64,000 nucleotides of DNA. Origin: Cellulomonadaceae bacterium (GTDB lineage: Bacteria; Actinomycetota; Actinomycetes; Actinomycetales; Cellulomonadaceae). The translations under genes and the position numbers were made by a program. Positions 37,581 to 48,330 of this stretch are shown here, in pieces. Within the stretch, counting starts at the first letter, position 1, and every line of letters begins with the position of its first letter. The stretch covers positions 1 to 64,000 of the forward strand of contig JAIRQO010000038.1 in assembly GCA_031256435.1 (NCBI GenBank), in the 5' to 3' direction. The notes under the pieces were generated by a model, which saw nothing but the letters and a program-made list of their open reading frames with translations, did not search any database and had not been told where the DNA came from.

Positions 37581-38591
37581 TCACAACGATTTTCTGCCCC
37601 TCATCCAATCAGCCGCAACACACACAGCACTGCGCGACGCGCGCGCGGCATGAACCCGCACTGCCCAGGCGCCTGATATTGCCGCCAGTGCCGTGACGGC
37701 GGCGGTGGCATCGTCGCGGAGGGTGGGGCTGGACGGGGCTGCGGGATGGGGCGCGATTGCTGGAGAGAGCGGAATGGGACTGGCCTGTGGGGCGGGATTG
37801 GCCGGGGCTGCGGGACTGGCAGGGTTGGCCAAGTGCTCGTCGATGGTGGAGGCAAGGAAACGCTTCCTGCTGGCTCCAATGAGCACGGGGAACCCGAGGG
37901 CGCGGAACGCCTCCGTGTGAGCCAGGATTTCCCAGTTGATGTGCCCTGCCTTGGAAAAGCCAAGGCCCGGGTCCACAATGATTTGTTCGCTACGCACCCC
38001 AGCAGCGTCCAGGGCATCAAGCCGTTGATGGAGTTCGGTCACCACGTCCTGATAGCCACCGGGATAATGATCCTGGGAGTCCATGGTGGCTGACGGTGTG
38101 CGCCAATGGGTACACACGTAGGCGATACCCGTTTCTGCAACGAGTGTGGCCATAGCCGGATCAGCCAATCCGCCGGATACGTCATTGATCACGTGAGCCC
38201 CTGCCTTGACGGCTTCAGCGGCCACGCTGGCGCGCGTGGTGTCCACGCTGATGATGGCTCCCGCGTTGGCGAGTTCCCGGACAACCGGGATCACGCGGTT
38301 CAGTTCCTGGGATTCCGGGACACGCGGGGCTCCCGGCCGGGTGGACTCGCCGCCGATATCCACCAGGTCAGCGCCGTTCTCGATGAGGCCGAGTGCATGG
38401 TGGATGGCTGCCTCCGTGGCGGTAAGGCCATCGCCGCTGAAGGAATCATCGGTCACATTGACAATCCCCATGACGGCGCACCGGTGGAGACACGGGATCC
38501 CCACAACGCTGGCACAGGCGGGATTCGCTTGCCCGTGGTCGGTAAAACCGCAGGGGACCGGGGATGTGGTGAGTCCGGACATCGGGGACAT
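37581..38591 (-). CDS. folP: Dihydropteroate synthase
   Basis: MGIVNVTDDSFSGDG, DIGGESTRPGA, GASRKRFLA. Confidence 0.93.
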   Translation of the reverse strand: MSPMSGLTTSPVPCGFTDHGQANPACASVVGIPCLHRCAVMGIVNVTDDSFSGDGLTATEAAIHHALGLIENGADLVDIGGESTRPGAPRVPESQELNRVIPVVRELANAGAIISVDTTRASVAAEAVKAGAHVINDVSGGLADPAMATLVAETGIAYVCTHWRTPSATMDSQDHYPGGYQDVVTELHQRLDALDAAGVRSEQIIVDPGLGFSKAGHINWEILAHTEAFRALGFPVLIGASRKRFLASTIDEHLANPASPAAPANPAPQASPIPLSPAIAPHPAAPSSPTLRDDATAAVTALAAISGAWAVRVHAARASRSAVCVAADWMRGRKSL

Positions 38592-38595
38592 AGCG

Positions 38596-39162
38596 TTATT
38601 TCCCGAGGATCAGGCTCATGGCCTCGGCCCGCGTGGCCTGGTTGCGCATCCCTCCGCGTACTGCTGACGTCACCGTGCGCGAACCTGGTTTGTGGACGCC
38701 ACGCATGGACATGCACAGGTGTTCACATTCCAACACCACAATGGCTCCACTGGGATTGAGGATGCGCACTAGGGCATCTGCCACTTGAGTGGTGATGCGT
38801 TCCTGCACCTGGGGCCGCTTGGCGTACACGTCCACCAACCGTGCGAGTTTGGACAATCCTGTAATGCGCCCATCATCCCCGGGGATGTAGCCCACGTGGG
38901 CTACACCGTGGAACGGCAGAAGATGATGTTCGCAGGTGGAGAACACCTCGATGTCTTTGACGAGCACCATCTCGTTGTGCCCAGCGTCAAAGGTGGTGGT
39001 GAGTACGTCCTCCGGTTCCTGGGAGAGCCCAGCGAATGTCTCGGCGTAGGCTCGGGCAACCCGGCCGGGCGTGTCCTTCAGCCCATCCCGGTTGGGGTCC
39101 TCCCCCACTGCGGCCAAGAGTTCACGGATTGCCGCTTCGGCTCTGAGTTGGTCCACTGCCAT
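38596..39162 (-). CDS. folE: GTP cyclohydrolase I
   Basis: [33 protein letters not shown]. Confidence 0.96.
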   Translation of the reverse strand: MAVDQLRAEAAIRELLAAVGEDPNRDGLKDTPGRVARAYAETFAGLSQEPEDVLTTTFDAGHNEMVLVKDIEVFSTCEHHLLPFHGVAHVGYIPGDDGRITGLSKLARLVDVYAKRPQVQERITTQVADALVRILNPSGAIVVLECEHLCMSMRGVHKPGSRTVTSAVRGGMRNQATRAEAMSLILGK

Positions 39163-39174
39163 GTGCCGTATGTC

Positions 39175-41604
39175 CTAGGACTCGTTGCCGGATGTGGCCG
39201 CGCCGGAACCGGCAGCGCCAGCGTCAGTGGGGTTGCTCTCCGCCGGGTTGCTTTGCGCCGGGTTGCCTTCCGCAGTGCCGGCCGCAGGCACCGCAGAATC
39301 AGCCCCGGTGGACGCTGCCGTGCTGGCTTCACTAGCCGCTGCCTCAGCAGCGGTGGCTACTTCAGCGGCAGTGGGTGCGTCCACCGGACCGCGTTCATGG
39401 ACCGGCCGATCCTCAGAACTCAGCCATACGTCTCGGGGTGCCTGCTTGACCACGTCCTTGAACACCTCGGCCAGTTCCGATTGGCTCAGGGTCTCCTTGG
39501 CGAGGAGTTGCACCACCAGGTTGTCCAGAACGTCACGGTTCTTGGTGATAACCTGCCAGGCTTCGTCGTGAGCAGACTCCACGAGAGCACGCACCTCGTC
39601 GTCGATCATGGTGGCCACGGCCTCGGAGTACTCTCTCCCCGTGCCGTAATCACGGCCCATGAACGGTTCGGAGGAACCGCTTCCAAACTTCACGGCGCCT
39701 ACTTTGTCACTCATGCCGTATTCGGTGACCATCTTGCGCGCGATGTTGGTGGCCTTCTCAATGTCATTGGAGGCGCCCGTGGTGGGATCATGGAACACCA
39801 CTTCTTCAGCCACACGCCCGCCCATCGCGTAGGCGAGCTGGTCTAACAACTCGTTGCGCGTGGTGGAGTACTTGTCCTCTGTGGGCATCACCATGGTGTA
39901 CCCCAAGGCCCTGCCGCGAGGCAGAATGGTGACCTTGGTGACCGGATCCGTGTTGTTCATTGCTGCGGCAACGAGTGCGTGTCCACCCTCGTGATACGCC
40001 GTGTTCTTGACTTCGGCCGGATTCATGATGCGGGTGCGTTTTTGTGGACCAGCAATCACGCGGTCAATCGCCTCATCAAGTGCGCGGTCATCAATCAACT
40101 GAGCGCCGGAGCGCGCCGTGAGCAGCGCGGCCTCGTTGAGCACGTTGGCCAGGTCTGCTCCGGTGAATCCTGGCGTCCGGCGTGCCACACTCTCCAGGTC
40201 CACGCTGGGAACCATGGGCTTGCCCTTGGCATGCACCTTGAGAATCGCTTCCCTGCCCTTCAGGTCAGGAGCCTCCACGGCCACCTGACGGTCAAAACGG
40301 CCGGGACGCAGAAGGGCCGGGTCAAGGATGTCTGGCCGGTTGGTGGCAGCAATCAGGATGACGTTGGTCTTGACATCAAATCCGTCCATCTCCACCAGCA
40401 ATTGGTTAAGGGTCTGCTCGCGTTCGTCATGTCCGCCACCCATGCCGGCTCCACGGTGCCTACCCACGGCGTCAATCTCGTCCACAAAGATGATGGCTGG
40501 CGAGTTTTGTTTGGCCTGGTCAAAGAGGTCACGCACGCGGGATGCTCCCACGCCAACAAACATCTCCACAAAGTCAGAACCAGAGATGGAGTAGAAGGGA
40601 ACTCCTGCTTCACCGGCCACGGCACGGGCCAAGAGCGTTTTTCCGGTTCCGGGAGGACCGTAGAGCAGGACGCCCTTGGGTATCCGCGCGCCAACGGCCT
40701 GGAACTTGGCTGGTTCTTGCAGGAACTCCTTGATCTCATGGAGTTCTTCCACGGCCTCATCCACACCCGCCACGTCAGCAAAGGTCACCTGGGGCATGTC
40801 CTTGTTGATGAGCTTGGCTCGGGACTTCCCGAATCCCATCACGCGGTTGGAGCCGCCTTGCATCCGGGACATGAGGAACCAAAACACCACGGCAATGAGG
40901 AGGAACGGCACTACGAGGCCAAGAATAGAACTGAGAACCGAGGTTTGAGGAACCTCGGAGTTGAAGCCCTCGGGCAGGCGGCCTTCGGCTTGCGCGGAAC
41001 GTAGCGTGTCCGCGACCATCAGGCCTTGGGGTGCGGTGTAGAAGAACTCCACATCCTTGCCACGGTTCCGCTCGGGCTCCGGCTTGTCATCGCCTTCGGT
41101 GGCGGAGCCGGTCGGGCTGGCCGTGGGAGACGCCGCTGGTGATGACTCGGGTGACGGTGATGCTGCGGGAGATTCCGCTGGATCAGTAGCGTCAGGTGAC
41201 GCTCCGGTCTCAGGGGAGGCTGTGGCATCAGCCGCTGCCGTGGCCTCAGGCGAGGCATCCGCTTCAGGAGTACCAGTGGCTTCCGGCGAGGCCGCATCCG
41301 CAGGTGTTACTGCGGTGGCCTGTGGAACATCCGGCAACACCGTGGGGTTGTCTCCCCCGGTGATGAAATCCTCCGTGAGTTCCAACTGAACCCGCTGGTC
41401 ACCATCCACCATCACGGCAGACTTCACCATGTCACTATGAAGCAGCGCAATTCCCTGGTAGGTGTCAATCCGCTGAGTGCCACCACCAGCAAACATGGCG
41501 GCAAATCCGAGACCCACAATCAGGGCACCTGCCGCTATCCACAGCCACGGACCCTGAGCGAGTTTCTTGAAGTCAAATTCCGTGTTGTTATCAGCTGTAG
41601 ACAT
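39175..41604 (-). CDS. ftsH: ATP-dependent zinc metalloprotease FtsH
   Basis: [25 protein letters not shown]-like region, HEGGHAL zinc motif (HExxH-like: HEGGH). Confidence 0.96.
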   Translation of the reverse strand: MSTADNNTEFDFKKLAQGPWLWIAAGALIVGLGFAAMFAGGGTQRIDTYQGIALLHSDMVKSAVMVDGDQRVQLELTEDFITGGDNPTVLPDVPQATAVTPADAASPEATGTPEADASPEATAAADATASPETGASPDATDPAESPAASPSPESSPAASPTASPTGSATEGDDKPEPERNRGKDVEFFYTAPQGLMVADTLRSAQAEGRLPEGFNSEVPQTSVLSSILGLVVPFLLIAVVFWFLMSRMQGGSNRVMGFGKSRAKLINKDMPQVTFADVAGVDEAVEELHEIKEFLQEPAKFQAVGARIPKGVLLYGPPGTGKTLLARAVAGEAGVPFYSISGSDFVEMFVGVGASRVRDLFDQAKQNSPAIIFVDEIDAVGRHRGAGMGGGHDEREQTLNQLLVEMDGFDVKTNVILIAATNRPDILDPALLRPGRFDRQVAVEAPDLKGREAILKVHAKGKPMVPSVDLESVARRTPGFTGADLANVLNEAALLTARSGAQLIDDRALDEAIDRVIAGPQKRTRIMNPAEVKNTAYHEGGHALVAAAMNNTDPVTKVTILPRGRALGYTMVMPTEDKYSTTRNELLDQLAYAMGGRVAEEVVFHDPTTGASNDIEKATNIARKMVTEYGMSDKVGAVKFGSGSSEPFMGRDYGTGREYSEAVATMIDDEVRALVESAHDEAWQVITKNRDVLDNLVVQLLAKETLSQSELAEVFKDVVKQAPRDVWLSSEDRPVHERGPVDAPTAAEVATAAEAAASEASTAASTGADSAVPAAGTAEGNPAQSNPAESNPTDAGAAGSGAATSGNES

Positions 41605-42142
41605 GCGGAGCCAATGTTGCGATGAAGGGGACGTTGCGGTACTGCTCGGCGTAATCCAGGCCGTAGCCGATCACGAATTCCGGCGGAATATCGAAGCCCA
41701 CGTACCTGACGTCTACGTCAACCTTGGCCGATTCGGGCTTGCGTAACATGGTGGCAATCTCTACGGACTTAGCTCCGCGGGAAAGCAGGTTCTGCTGGAG
41801 CCAGTTCAGGGTGAGCCCGGAGTCAATAATGTCCTCCACAATGAGCACGTTCCTGCCCGCCAAGTCCGTGTCCAAGTCTTTGAGAATCCGCACTACGCCC
41901 GAGGATTTGGTGCCGGAACCGTAACTGGACACTGCCATCCAGTCCATCTCCAAAGGAACTCTGATCCTGCGAGAGAGGTCCGCCATCACCATGATGGCAC
42001 CCTTGAGAATTCCGACCAGAAGCAGGTCTTTACCCTGGTAATCGCGGGTAATGTCCGCTGCCATCTCGTCAAGGCGTGTGGCCAACTGCTCCTCGGTGAG
42101 CATGACACCAACGATGTCATCGGCAATGTCAGATTCGAGCAC
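41591..42142 (-). CDS. hpt: Hypoxanthine phosphoribosyltransferase
   Basis: [35 protein letters not shown]. Confidence 0.94.
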   Translation of the reverse strand: MLESDIADDIVGVMLTEEQLATRLDEMAADITRDYQGKDLLLVGILKGAIMVMADLSRRIRVPLEMDWMAVSSYGSGTKSSGVVRILKDLDTDLAGRNVLIVEDIIDSGLTLNWLQQNLLSRGAKSVEIATMLRKPESAKVDVDVRYVGFDIPPEFVIGYGLDYAEQYRNVPFIATLAPHVYS

Positions 42143-43391
42143 TGGCTTCTCCTTGGTTAGGCGGTTTCCGGGGCATATGAGCGCCCTCGCTCAGAATTAT
42201 TGTTCCACGCTCGCGCCGCGCCGTGGCGCCCGTGGGCAGATGTGTCTCACCTTGACCGCACCAACGTGTCACCAAGGCGTCCACGGCATCTACGTGCGCA
42301 AAGGTGATCTGCGTTGAACCGGTGAGTTGACTGATGGCCTGTTTGATGACTCTACGACGAACGGCGGCGGGCACCCCTGTTACGGAGGCAACATCGATCC
42401 AGAGGTCAGACCCAAACCGTGGTGCCTCCCATCCCTCGGTGGGATGCCCTTCCCGCCTGATCGCTTCCTGGCACACCTCGGCCGCGTCACCGTCCAAGGC
42501 GTCCGCATCCTGCCGTGATAAATCCGCCGTTCGTGCCAAGTTGGCAACGATGCCGGGTCCAAAGACCTCAGACAACTGCGGCATCACCTCGTTGCGGACC
42601 CGGTTGCGGAGAGGTGCCGTGGACCCTGTTAGTGCATTAGTGGGGTCATGCCACGGTTCGAGACCTTGTGCAGCACACGCGGCCTCGGTCTGGGCCCGTG
42701 TGATGGCGAGGAAGGGGCGGATGAGGCGGACCGACACCAGTTCCCCACGGCGGCCACCCTGAAGGAGGTTCGCCGCGCTACCAGGATCATGCCGCGCGTG
42801 GTCTTCTACCCCGGCATCGCATTCCCGAACACTCTCCCCAGCCATGGCCGCCAAAGACCGCGTTCCGCTTCCACGCGCCAACCCGAGGAGCACGGATTCT
42901 GCCTGGTCATCTAGCGTGTGGCCGAGCAGAATCGCCTCGGCCCCGGTCTCCACTGCCACATCCAGGAGCGCTGTGTACCGAGCATCCCGCGCTACGGCTT
43001 CAGATGCGCTGATCCCGCAGGGTGACTCATCACACTCCCCCCGCTTGCGCACCTTCCGCTTGCACTCCTTCCCCGCAAGCACCGTGACTCGTCGAACAAT
43101 CACCGGATCTAAACCGAGGTTTCTACACTGCTCTGCTGCGCGCTCAGCTACGGCGTCAGACCCTGCCTGGAGCCCATGATCCACCACCACGGCACCAGCC
43201 CGGATCGCGTGACCACGCGATCTCGTCGAACGCCCAACGCGATCAGACTCTGCTGCCACCGCCGCTGCGAGCGCCACAGAATCTGCCCCACCGGAGCACG
43301 CCACCAGCACAAGAGCCCCGGAAACAACCCCGCGCAGCGCATCACGAACCGCCGTTCGTGGGGCAATGAGCGCTGTTTCTTTCATGGGCAC
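42129..43391 (-). CDS. tilS: tRNA(Ile)-lysidine synthetase
   Basis: LVACSGGADSVALAAA PP-loop, LGHTLDDQAESVLLGLARGSGTRSL. Confidence 0.93.
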   Translation of the reverse strand: MPMKETALIAPRTAVRDALRGVVSGALVLVACSGGADSVALAAAVAAESDRVGRSTRSRGHAIRAGAVVVDHGLQAGSDAVAERAAEQCRNLGLDPVIVRRVTVLAGKECKRKVRKRGECDESPCGISASEAVARDARYTALLDVAVETGAEAILLGHTLDDQAESVLLGLARGSGTRSLAAMAGESVRECDAGVEDHARHDPGSAANLLQGGRRGELVSVRLIRPFLAITRAQTEAACAAQGLEPWHDPTNALTGSTAPLRNRVRNEVMPQLSEVFGPGIVANLARTADLSRQDADALDGDAAEVCQEAIRREGHPTEGWEAPRFGSDLWIDVASVTGVPAAVRRRVIKQAISQLTGSTQITFAHVDAVDALVTRWCGQGETHLPTGATARRERGTIILSEGAHMPRKPPNQGEASARI

Positions 43392-43548
43392 ACTGTGGCA
43401 TATGGGTAGGAGACGAATCCCGAGGAAACCATGAAACGGGAACCTCCCTTGGCGTCATTCGCCTGGCGCACAGGCGCAGGCTTGGTGCGCAGTGTGTGCC
43501 TGAGTAAACTGACATGAAATCGTTCCGAAATCACTCCATGGAGTCATC

Positions 43549-43959
43549 ATGAAAAGGCCTTCACGCCGTACCGTTCTCACCGTCCTTGGCGTTGTCATGG
43601 TTGTCAATACAGCAGTCAACGTTGCGCGCGGATTTGCCATGAAACCCGTGGTGGTGGCCTTGGCCGGTGCTCCCGATGGCCTGACAAAAACCGAGATTGC
43701 CGCCATCAATGACCGTGGACCCACGCACCCCCTGACCCGCGTGGCCTTCCAGTCACTCGGTGGAATGTCCCTTGCCGGGTTGGTCCTCAAGTCCGAGGTT
43801 GACGGCGAGACCGTGTACCGCCTCAACCCTGACAATGACGGCGCCGCCCACATCATCGAGGCCCTGGCGCATCACTCTGATGACGCTACCTCAGAGGGTA
43901 GCGAGGTCACCGCGGGTAGCGAGGTCACCGAGGACGCCGCCGCCGCGCTCGTCGCGTAG
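43549..43959 (+). CDS. Hypothetical protein
   Basis: 136-aa ORF with N-terminal hydrophobic segment. Confidence 0.55.
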   Translation: MKRPSRRTVLTVLGVVMVVNTAVNVARGFAMKPVVVALAGAPDGLTKTEIAAINDRGPTHPLTRVAFQSLGGMSLAGLVLKSEVDGETVYRLNPDNDGAAHIIEALAHHSDDATSEGSEVTAGSEVTEDAAAALVA

Positions 43960-44109
43960 TAGAACCGGCGTGCAGGCCGCCGGCATTTGCGGAGTGATGT
44001 TTGGAGCGGTCGTTATCACGGGAATCATCTCCTGGATAGCATCCCATGTCTGACCCATGGTGCCAGGTCATCCGCCATATTCGGATCTGAGGATCGAATA
44101 CACCAAAGA

Positions 44110-44481
44110 TCAGGCAACAACAAGTTGACGCTCAAGCGCCCGACGAGCCCATTTGGAAGCGCTCATATGTTCAGCGGCAGCGCGAGCACGCAGTAATTCA
44201 TCGAGTTCACGGGGAAGCGTCACCGTAAGGCGTGGCGAATGTGATCCGTCACCGGACAACGAATGGCCGCCACGTGCAAGGCCACGCTTGCGAGCGGTCT
44301 GACGCTGCTCAAACGTAGATTCCATCAACTCTGAATCGGCTATGGCGTCCGACTCAGTGTATCGACGACCATTAAGGACAACAACTTCCTTGTCAAGGTC
44401 AACGTCCTCGATGACGGGAACGTTGCCAGGATGGAATGTCCACTTTGTCACATCAACACCCATTTGCTGAGATGCGCTCAT
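44110..44481 (-). CDS. Ribbon-helix-helix/CopG-like antitoxin
   Basis: RLTVTLPRELDELLRARAAAEHMSASKWARRALERQL. Confidence 0.7.
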   Translation of the reverse strand: MSASQQMGVDVTKWTFHPGNVPVIEDVDLDKEVVVLNGRRYTESDAIADSELMESTFEQRQTARKRGLARGGHSLSGDGSHSPRLTVTLPRELDELLRARAAAEHMSASKWARRALERQLVVA

Positions 44482-44639
44482 TGGTGAACTCCTTTCGATG
44501 CTCGGAATGATGTAGGCATGACATGAAAAACAATCGCGAGTTCAGGATCCTCTTTCGCAACGCGAGCAATGATCTCCAGTTCCACTCCTCGATCATCAGT
44601 GCCAAGCCACTCAAGGTACGTATACGCGGTGCTGCCGTT
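44478..44639 (-). pseudogene. 5'-truncated toxin-like reading frame upstream of the antitoxin
   Basis: NGSTAYTYLEWLGTDDRGVELEIIARVAKEDPELAIVFHVMPTSFRASKGVHQ, preceded by in-frame TGA without start codon; TGA/ATG overlap with antitoxin. Confidence 0.55.
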
Positions 44640-44723
44640 TCACCGGTGTTTGGCGCGAGTTATCCAGGGTTCGGCGGGAGGTGGCGGGGGGGAATGGGAC
44701 TCGTCATCGGGCAACCAATAGGC

Positions 44724-45932
44724 CTACCCGTGGACTCGGGTGATCCAGTCGGCGGGGCAGAGGATGTCTGAGGCGGTGGGGAGGTTTTCGGCGGAGGCGA
44801 AGGCCGCGTTGAAGCCGCTGCGGCCCACGCGGGCTTCCACGGCGCGCACAAACGCGGCGCCGTCACGGTACTGGGCGAGTTTTGCGTCCATGCCCATGAG
44901 GCGTTGCAGGAGTTGGGCCATTCCTCGGGACGAATCTCGTCGTACCTCAAATTTGCGACGAATCTCTGCAACAGAAGGCACCACCGCCGGCCCCACCGCA
45001 TCCATCATCACGTCAGCGTGACCCTCCAACAAAGCCATCACGGCTGTCAAATCCGCCAACTCTGCCCGTGCCTCCGGGGAGAGCGCGCGCTCAAATGGAG
45101 CCGGACCGTTCTTACTGAATGTACCAGCAAGCAACTGATAGACACTCTTCAGACCTGCGACGATGCGGGTGTGTAGGGGTTCCTCGGAGCGCTTGCTCGC
45201 TGCCTCGAGCGTGGAAGAAAACAGGGAGCCGATGCGCTCGCGCATGTGCGGAGCCAGCCAGGGGGCCGATCCAAACTGCAGCGCGTGCGTCTGCTCATGC
45301 AGGCACACCCAGAGGCGATAATCGGCAGGGTCCACCTGCATGGCCCGCTCGGTGCTGAGCATATTGGGTGCGACGAGCAGGAGGCGTCCGCGCTTTTGCG
45401 TGTCAGTGGGCGGCGTGTCAAGCCGGGCCGTTGAGCCAGGATCATCAGCGCTGACTGGAGAAACCCCCGGTCCTTCCAGCAGCGCGCTGTACGGATCAAA
45501 CTGGCCCAGGACGCGCGGGGACATGATGGCGAGGATCGCGCCCATCTCTGCCGAAGCCGCCATCTGCATGGATTCGAGGTTCTCGGACACGGCCTGAGGC
45601 AGGGCCTCGCCCAACCCGCTGGACATGGCCGCAAACACTTGGGCGTTGGCCGTGATCCAGCCGGGGCGGTCCACCACAAAGACGTCCCCCAGGGTGTCCG
45701 GATCGCCAGAAGCGGGGCTGAGTTGCGCCGTCTCGATCACGTGAGGGACGGCTTCTTTGGCCGCTGAGCGCAGGCCGTCCACCAGGGAGCGCAGTTCGGC
45801 GTGCTCGCCCACGGGGCCGGGGGCCGCCATGGAGCCGCCGATTTTGGCCGCCACTTTCCAGTCCATGATGGGGGTGGAGGCTGGCGTGGTGGCTGCGGGT
45901 TCGCTGGGTAAGGCGGGGGCTTGCGATGTCAC
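44724..45932 (-). CDS. Zinc-dependent metalloprotease (DUF2342-like)
   Basis: DWKVAAKIGGSMAAPGP, WVCLHEQTHALQFGSAPWLAPHM (HEQTH). Confidence 0.88.
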   Translation of the reverse strand: MTSQAPALPSEPAATTPASTPIMDWKVAAKIGGSMAAPGPVGEHAELRSLVDGLRSAAKEAVPHVIETAQLSPASGDPDTLGDVFVVDRPGWITANAQVFAAMSSGLGEALPQAVSENLESMQMAASAEMGAILAIMSPRVLGQFDPYSALLEGPGVSPVSADDPGSTARLDTPPTDTQKRGRLLLVAPNMLSTERAMQVDPADYRLWVCLHEQTHALQFGSAPWLAPHMRERIGSLFSSTLEAASKRSEEPLHTRIVAGLKSVYQLLAGTFSKNGPAPFERALSPEARAELADLTAVMALLEGHADVMMDAVGPAVVPSVAEIRRKFEVRRDSSRGMAQLLQRLMGMDAKLAQYRDGAAFVRAVEARVGRSGFNAAFASAENLPTASDILCPADWITRVHG

Positions 45933-45961
45933 GGGACTACTGTACCGCTTCCGGGCAGGCC

Positions 45962-46001
45962 GAGATTCTGCGACTCCGCTTCACTGCGCGCAGAATGACG
46001 G
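45962..46001. repeat. REP-like palindrome gagattctgcg...cgcagaatgacgg
   Basis: Second copy of the 13551-13595 element. Confidence 0.65.
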
Positions 46002-46011
46002 AGTGATGGAC

Positions 46012-47433
46012 CTAGCCATCCACGCCGACGAGTTTGCCTACAAAGCCGTCGATGGCGGCGCGGGCTCCCCAGGCGCCGCCTTGGGGCATGCCATCTCCCA
46101 CCACGGCAAACACCAGCAAGCGGTTCTCGGCAGTCACCACGGTGCCTGCCAACCCCGCCACGCTGGGTAAGGAACCCGTCTTAGCCCGAGCCCAACCTCG
46201 CGCGGGATTGCCCGCAGGGAATCGGTCATTCAATGTTCCGGTCAAGTTAGCAATGGGCATCCCCAAAGCCAACTCGCGCAGACGCGGATGCTCGGGGGAC
46301 ATCGTTGCAGCAACCACGGACGCGAGTTGACGAGGAGACAACAGTGATCCTCGGCCCAACCCTGACAAATCCACCAACACGGAGCCGTCAAGGTCCACGC
46401 CCACGGACTCTACGGTGGATTTCACAGCCTGAATCGCAGAATCCAGAGACCCCGGCAATCCTTTGGACACAGCCACCAAACGCCCCAAAACTTCCGTCAC
46501 CGTGTTCTCCGAATGCTGCATGGCGAACTCCACAATCTCCAAGATGGTGGCAGATTCCACAGATCCCACCACCGTCCCTTGGGCGGGTTCGCTCACTCGC
46601 CGAAGTTCCCCAGCTACAGCCAACCCGGCATCCACCAGGGCACCCTTGAACACCGTGGCTGCGCTCATGGCTGGGTCCGGTTGGCGTACCGCCACGGCCT
46701 CGTAATCCTTGGGTGCTGCAGGAACGGCTAACGCGATGGCCAGTGGTGATACGGGCGCAATGAATCCCATGGAAAACTCGTCATCCGGAACTGCGGCTGA
46801 CACCACGGGGCCCGTAAAAAGCGTGTCATCCAGGGAGAGTTGCACCGAGTCCGTTCCTGTGGCCAGCACAGCGGCCGCCGTTTGCTCGGCGAGGGTCTTG
46901 ATACCGGCCCTTCCGAACACAGCGTCATCATTCCCGGCGCCGGCGGCCAACATCATGTCTCCAGCGCCTACCAACACCAGGTGTCCGTCGGCAATCATGA
47001 CGGCCTTGGTCTCCAGGCGAGAGGACGGATCCAACTGGGTCATGGCCGCTACGCCCGTCAACATTTTCTGCGTGGAGGCCGGGGTGAAGCCCGTGTCCGG
47101 CAATGCGGTGCCGAGCGTCTCATCCGTCAAGGCGTCACGCACGTACACGCCGGTGTGGTTGCCCAAACGTTCGTCGCCCGTCAACGCCGAGACGAGCGCG
47201 CCCACGGCATCGGCGGAGGGAATGGGGGCATCGTCGGGTAGTCCGCTGAACGGTTCGGACGGAGCGGGAGCGGCAACCGCGCCGGGCGGGGTGGGGAACG
47301 GCGCGGGCTGGATGGGTGGTGGGTCCAGCGTCAGGATGCCGGGGACCACGTCATGGGCGTCCAACACTAGGTAGCCGCCCACCAGCGCCACCACTACGGC
47401 TAATGACCCGAACGTTCGCGCTCGCCAACCCAT
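46012..47433 (-). CDS. dacB: D-alanyl-D-alanine carboxypeptidase/endopeptidase (PBP4 type)
   Basis: FTPASTQKMLTGVAAM (SxxK), HSENTVTEVLGR (SxN), RAKTGSLPSVAGLAG (KTG). Confidence 0.92.
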   Translation of the reverse strand: MGWRARTFGSLAVVVALVGGYLVLDAHDVVPGILTLDPPPIQPAPFPTPPGAVAAPAPSEPFSGLPDDAPIPSADAVGALVSALTGDERLGNHTGVYVRDALTDETLGTALPDTGFTPASTQKMLTGVAAMTQLDPSSRLETKAVMIADGHLVLVGAGDMMLAAGAGNDDAVFGRAGIKTLAEQTAAAVLATGTDSVQLSLDDTLFTGPVVSAAVPDDEFSMGFIAPVSPLAIALAVPAAPKDYEAVAVRQPDPAMSAATVFKGALVDAGLAVAGELRRVSEPAQGTVVGSVESATILEIVEFAMQHSENTVTEVLGRLVAVSKGLPGSLDSAIQAVKSTVESVGVDLDGSVLVDLSGLGRGSLLSPRQLASVVAATMSPEHPRLRELALGMPIANLTGTLNDRFPAGNPARGWARAKTGSLPSVAGLAGTVVTAENRLLVFAVVGDGMPQGGAWGARAAIDGFVGKLVGVDG

Positions 47434-47563
47434 TGAGGCTCCCCATCACAATAAAATACGTGCAACCCATGATGACATACGGCGCCCCGCTGCACGGGGA
47501 GCCAGGTGCGTGGCACACTGGTAACAGCGCTCGCCGGGCGCACATCAGGCATCGGGAGGAACC

Positions 47564-48064
47564 GTGGAGTTCGACGTCACCATTGAGATCCCTAAGGGTC
47601 AACGCAACAAGTATGAAGTTGACCATGAAACGGGACGCATCCGCTTGGACCGGATGCTCTTCACATCCACCCGTTATCCCGACGATTATGGGTTTATTGA
47701 AGGCACGTTAGGTGAAGATGGCGATCCGCTGGACGCGCTGGTGCTCCTGGAAGAACCCACCTTCCCCGGTTGCCTGATTCGATGCCGCGCCTTGGGGATG
47801 TTCCGCATGGCGGACGAGTCCGGTGGCGATGACAAGGTGCTCTGCGTTCCGTGTGGAGACCAGCGTGCGGCCTGGCGGCAGGACATTGATGATGTTTCTG
47901 ACTTCCACCGCCTGGAAATCCAGCACTTCTTTGAGGTGTATAAGGACCTAGAGCCCGGGAAATCCGTGGAAGGCGCCCACTGGGTGGACCGCGTTGCGGC
48001 CGAGGCCGAGATTGAGGCGAGCTACGAGCGCGCCAGCAACGCCGGGTATTACTTGGGTCACTAG
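47564..48064 (+). CDS. ppa: Inorganic pyrophosphatase
   Basis: [44 protein letters not shown]. Confidence 0.95.
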   Translation: MEFDVTIEIPKGQRNKYEVDHETGRIRLDRMLFTSTRYPDDYGFIEGTLGEDGDPLDALVLLEEPTFPGCLIRCRALGMFRMADESGGDDKVLCVPCGDQRAAWRQDIDDVSDFHRLEIQHFFEVYKDLEPGKSVEGAHWVDRVAAEAEIEASYERASNAGYYLGH

Positions 48065-48090
48065 GGCATCACACCCTAGCCCGTACTATT

Positions 48091-48330
48091 GTGGCCATGC
48101 CCTCCGTATTTGACGTTCTCACCAAACCGGAAACGCGGCGTCCCTCGCCGGGTCCGCTGCTACTCCCCATGGCTAAAATCATGGGGATTGGCACCGTGTT
48201 GTGGGTGGTGGCCGCCATTGTTGCGGGCATCGTGTCCCACTCCAATGCGGTATGGGTGTGTATTGCCGGAGCGGTGTTAGGCGTCCTGGGGACTGCCTTC
48301 TTCGGTAGGCGTAATCACGGGATGCGGTGA
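48091..48330 (+). CDS. DUF2530-like small membrane protein
   Basis: Two TM helices; convergent 54-bp overlap with next gene. Confidence 0.65.
   Translation: MAMPSVFDVLTKPETRRPSPGPLLLPMAKIMGIGTVLWVVAAIVAGIVSHSNAVWVCIAGAVLGVLGTAFFGRRNHGMR

Noticed and set aside
36588-37676. 362-aa + ORF antisense to folB-folK
   Set aside because: Shadow ORF; Gly/His-rich composition, no recognizable domain.
38785-39846. 353-aa + ORF antisense to folE/ftsH
   Set aside because: Shadow ORF across two clear genes.
39979-41004. 341-aa + ORF antisense to ftsH
   Set aside because: Shadow ORF without motifs.
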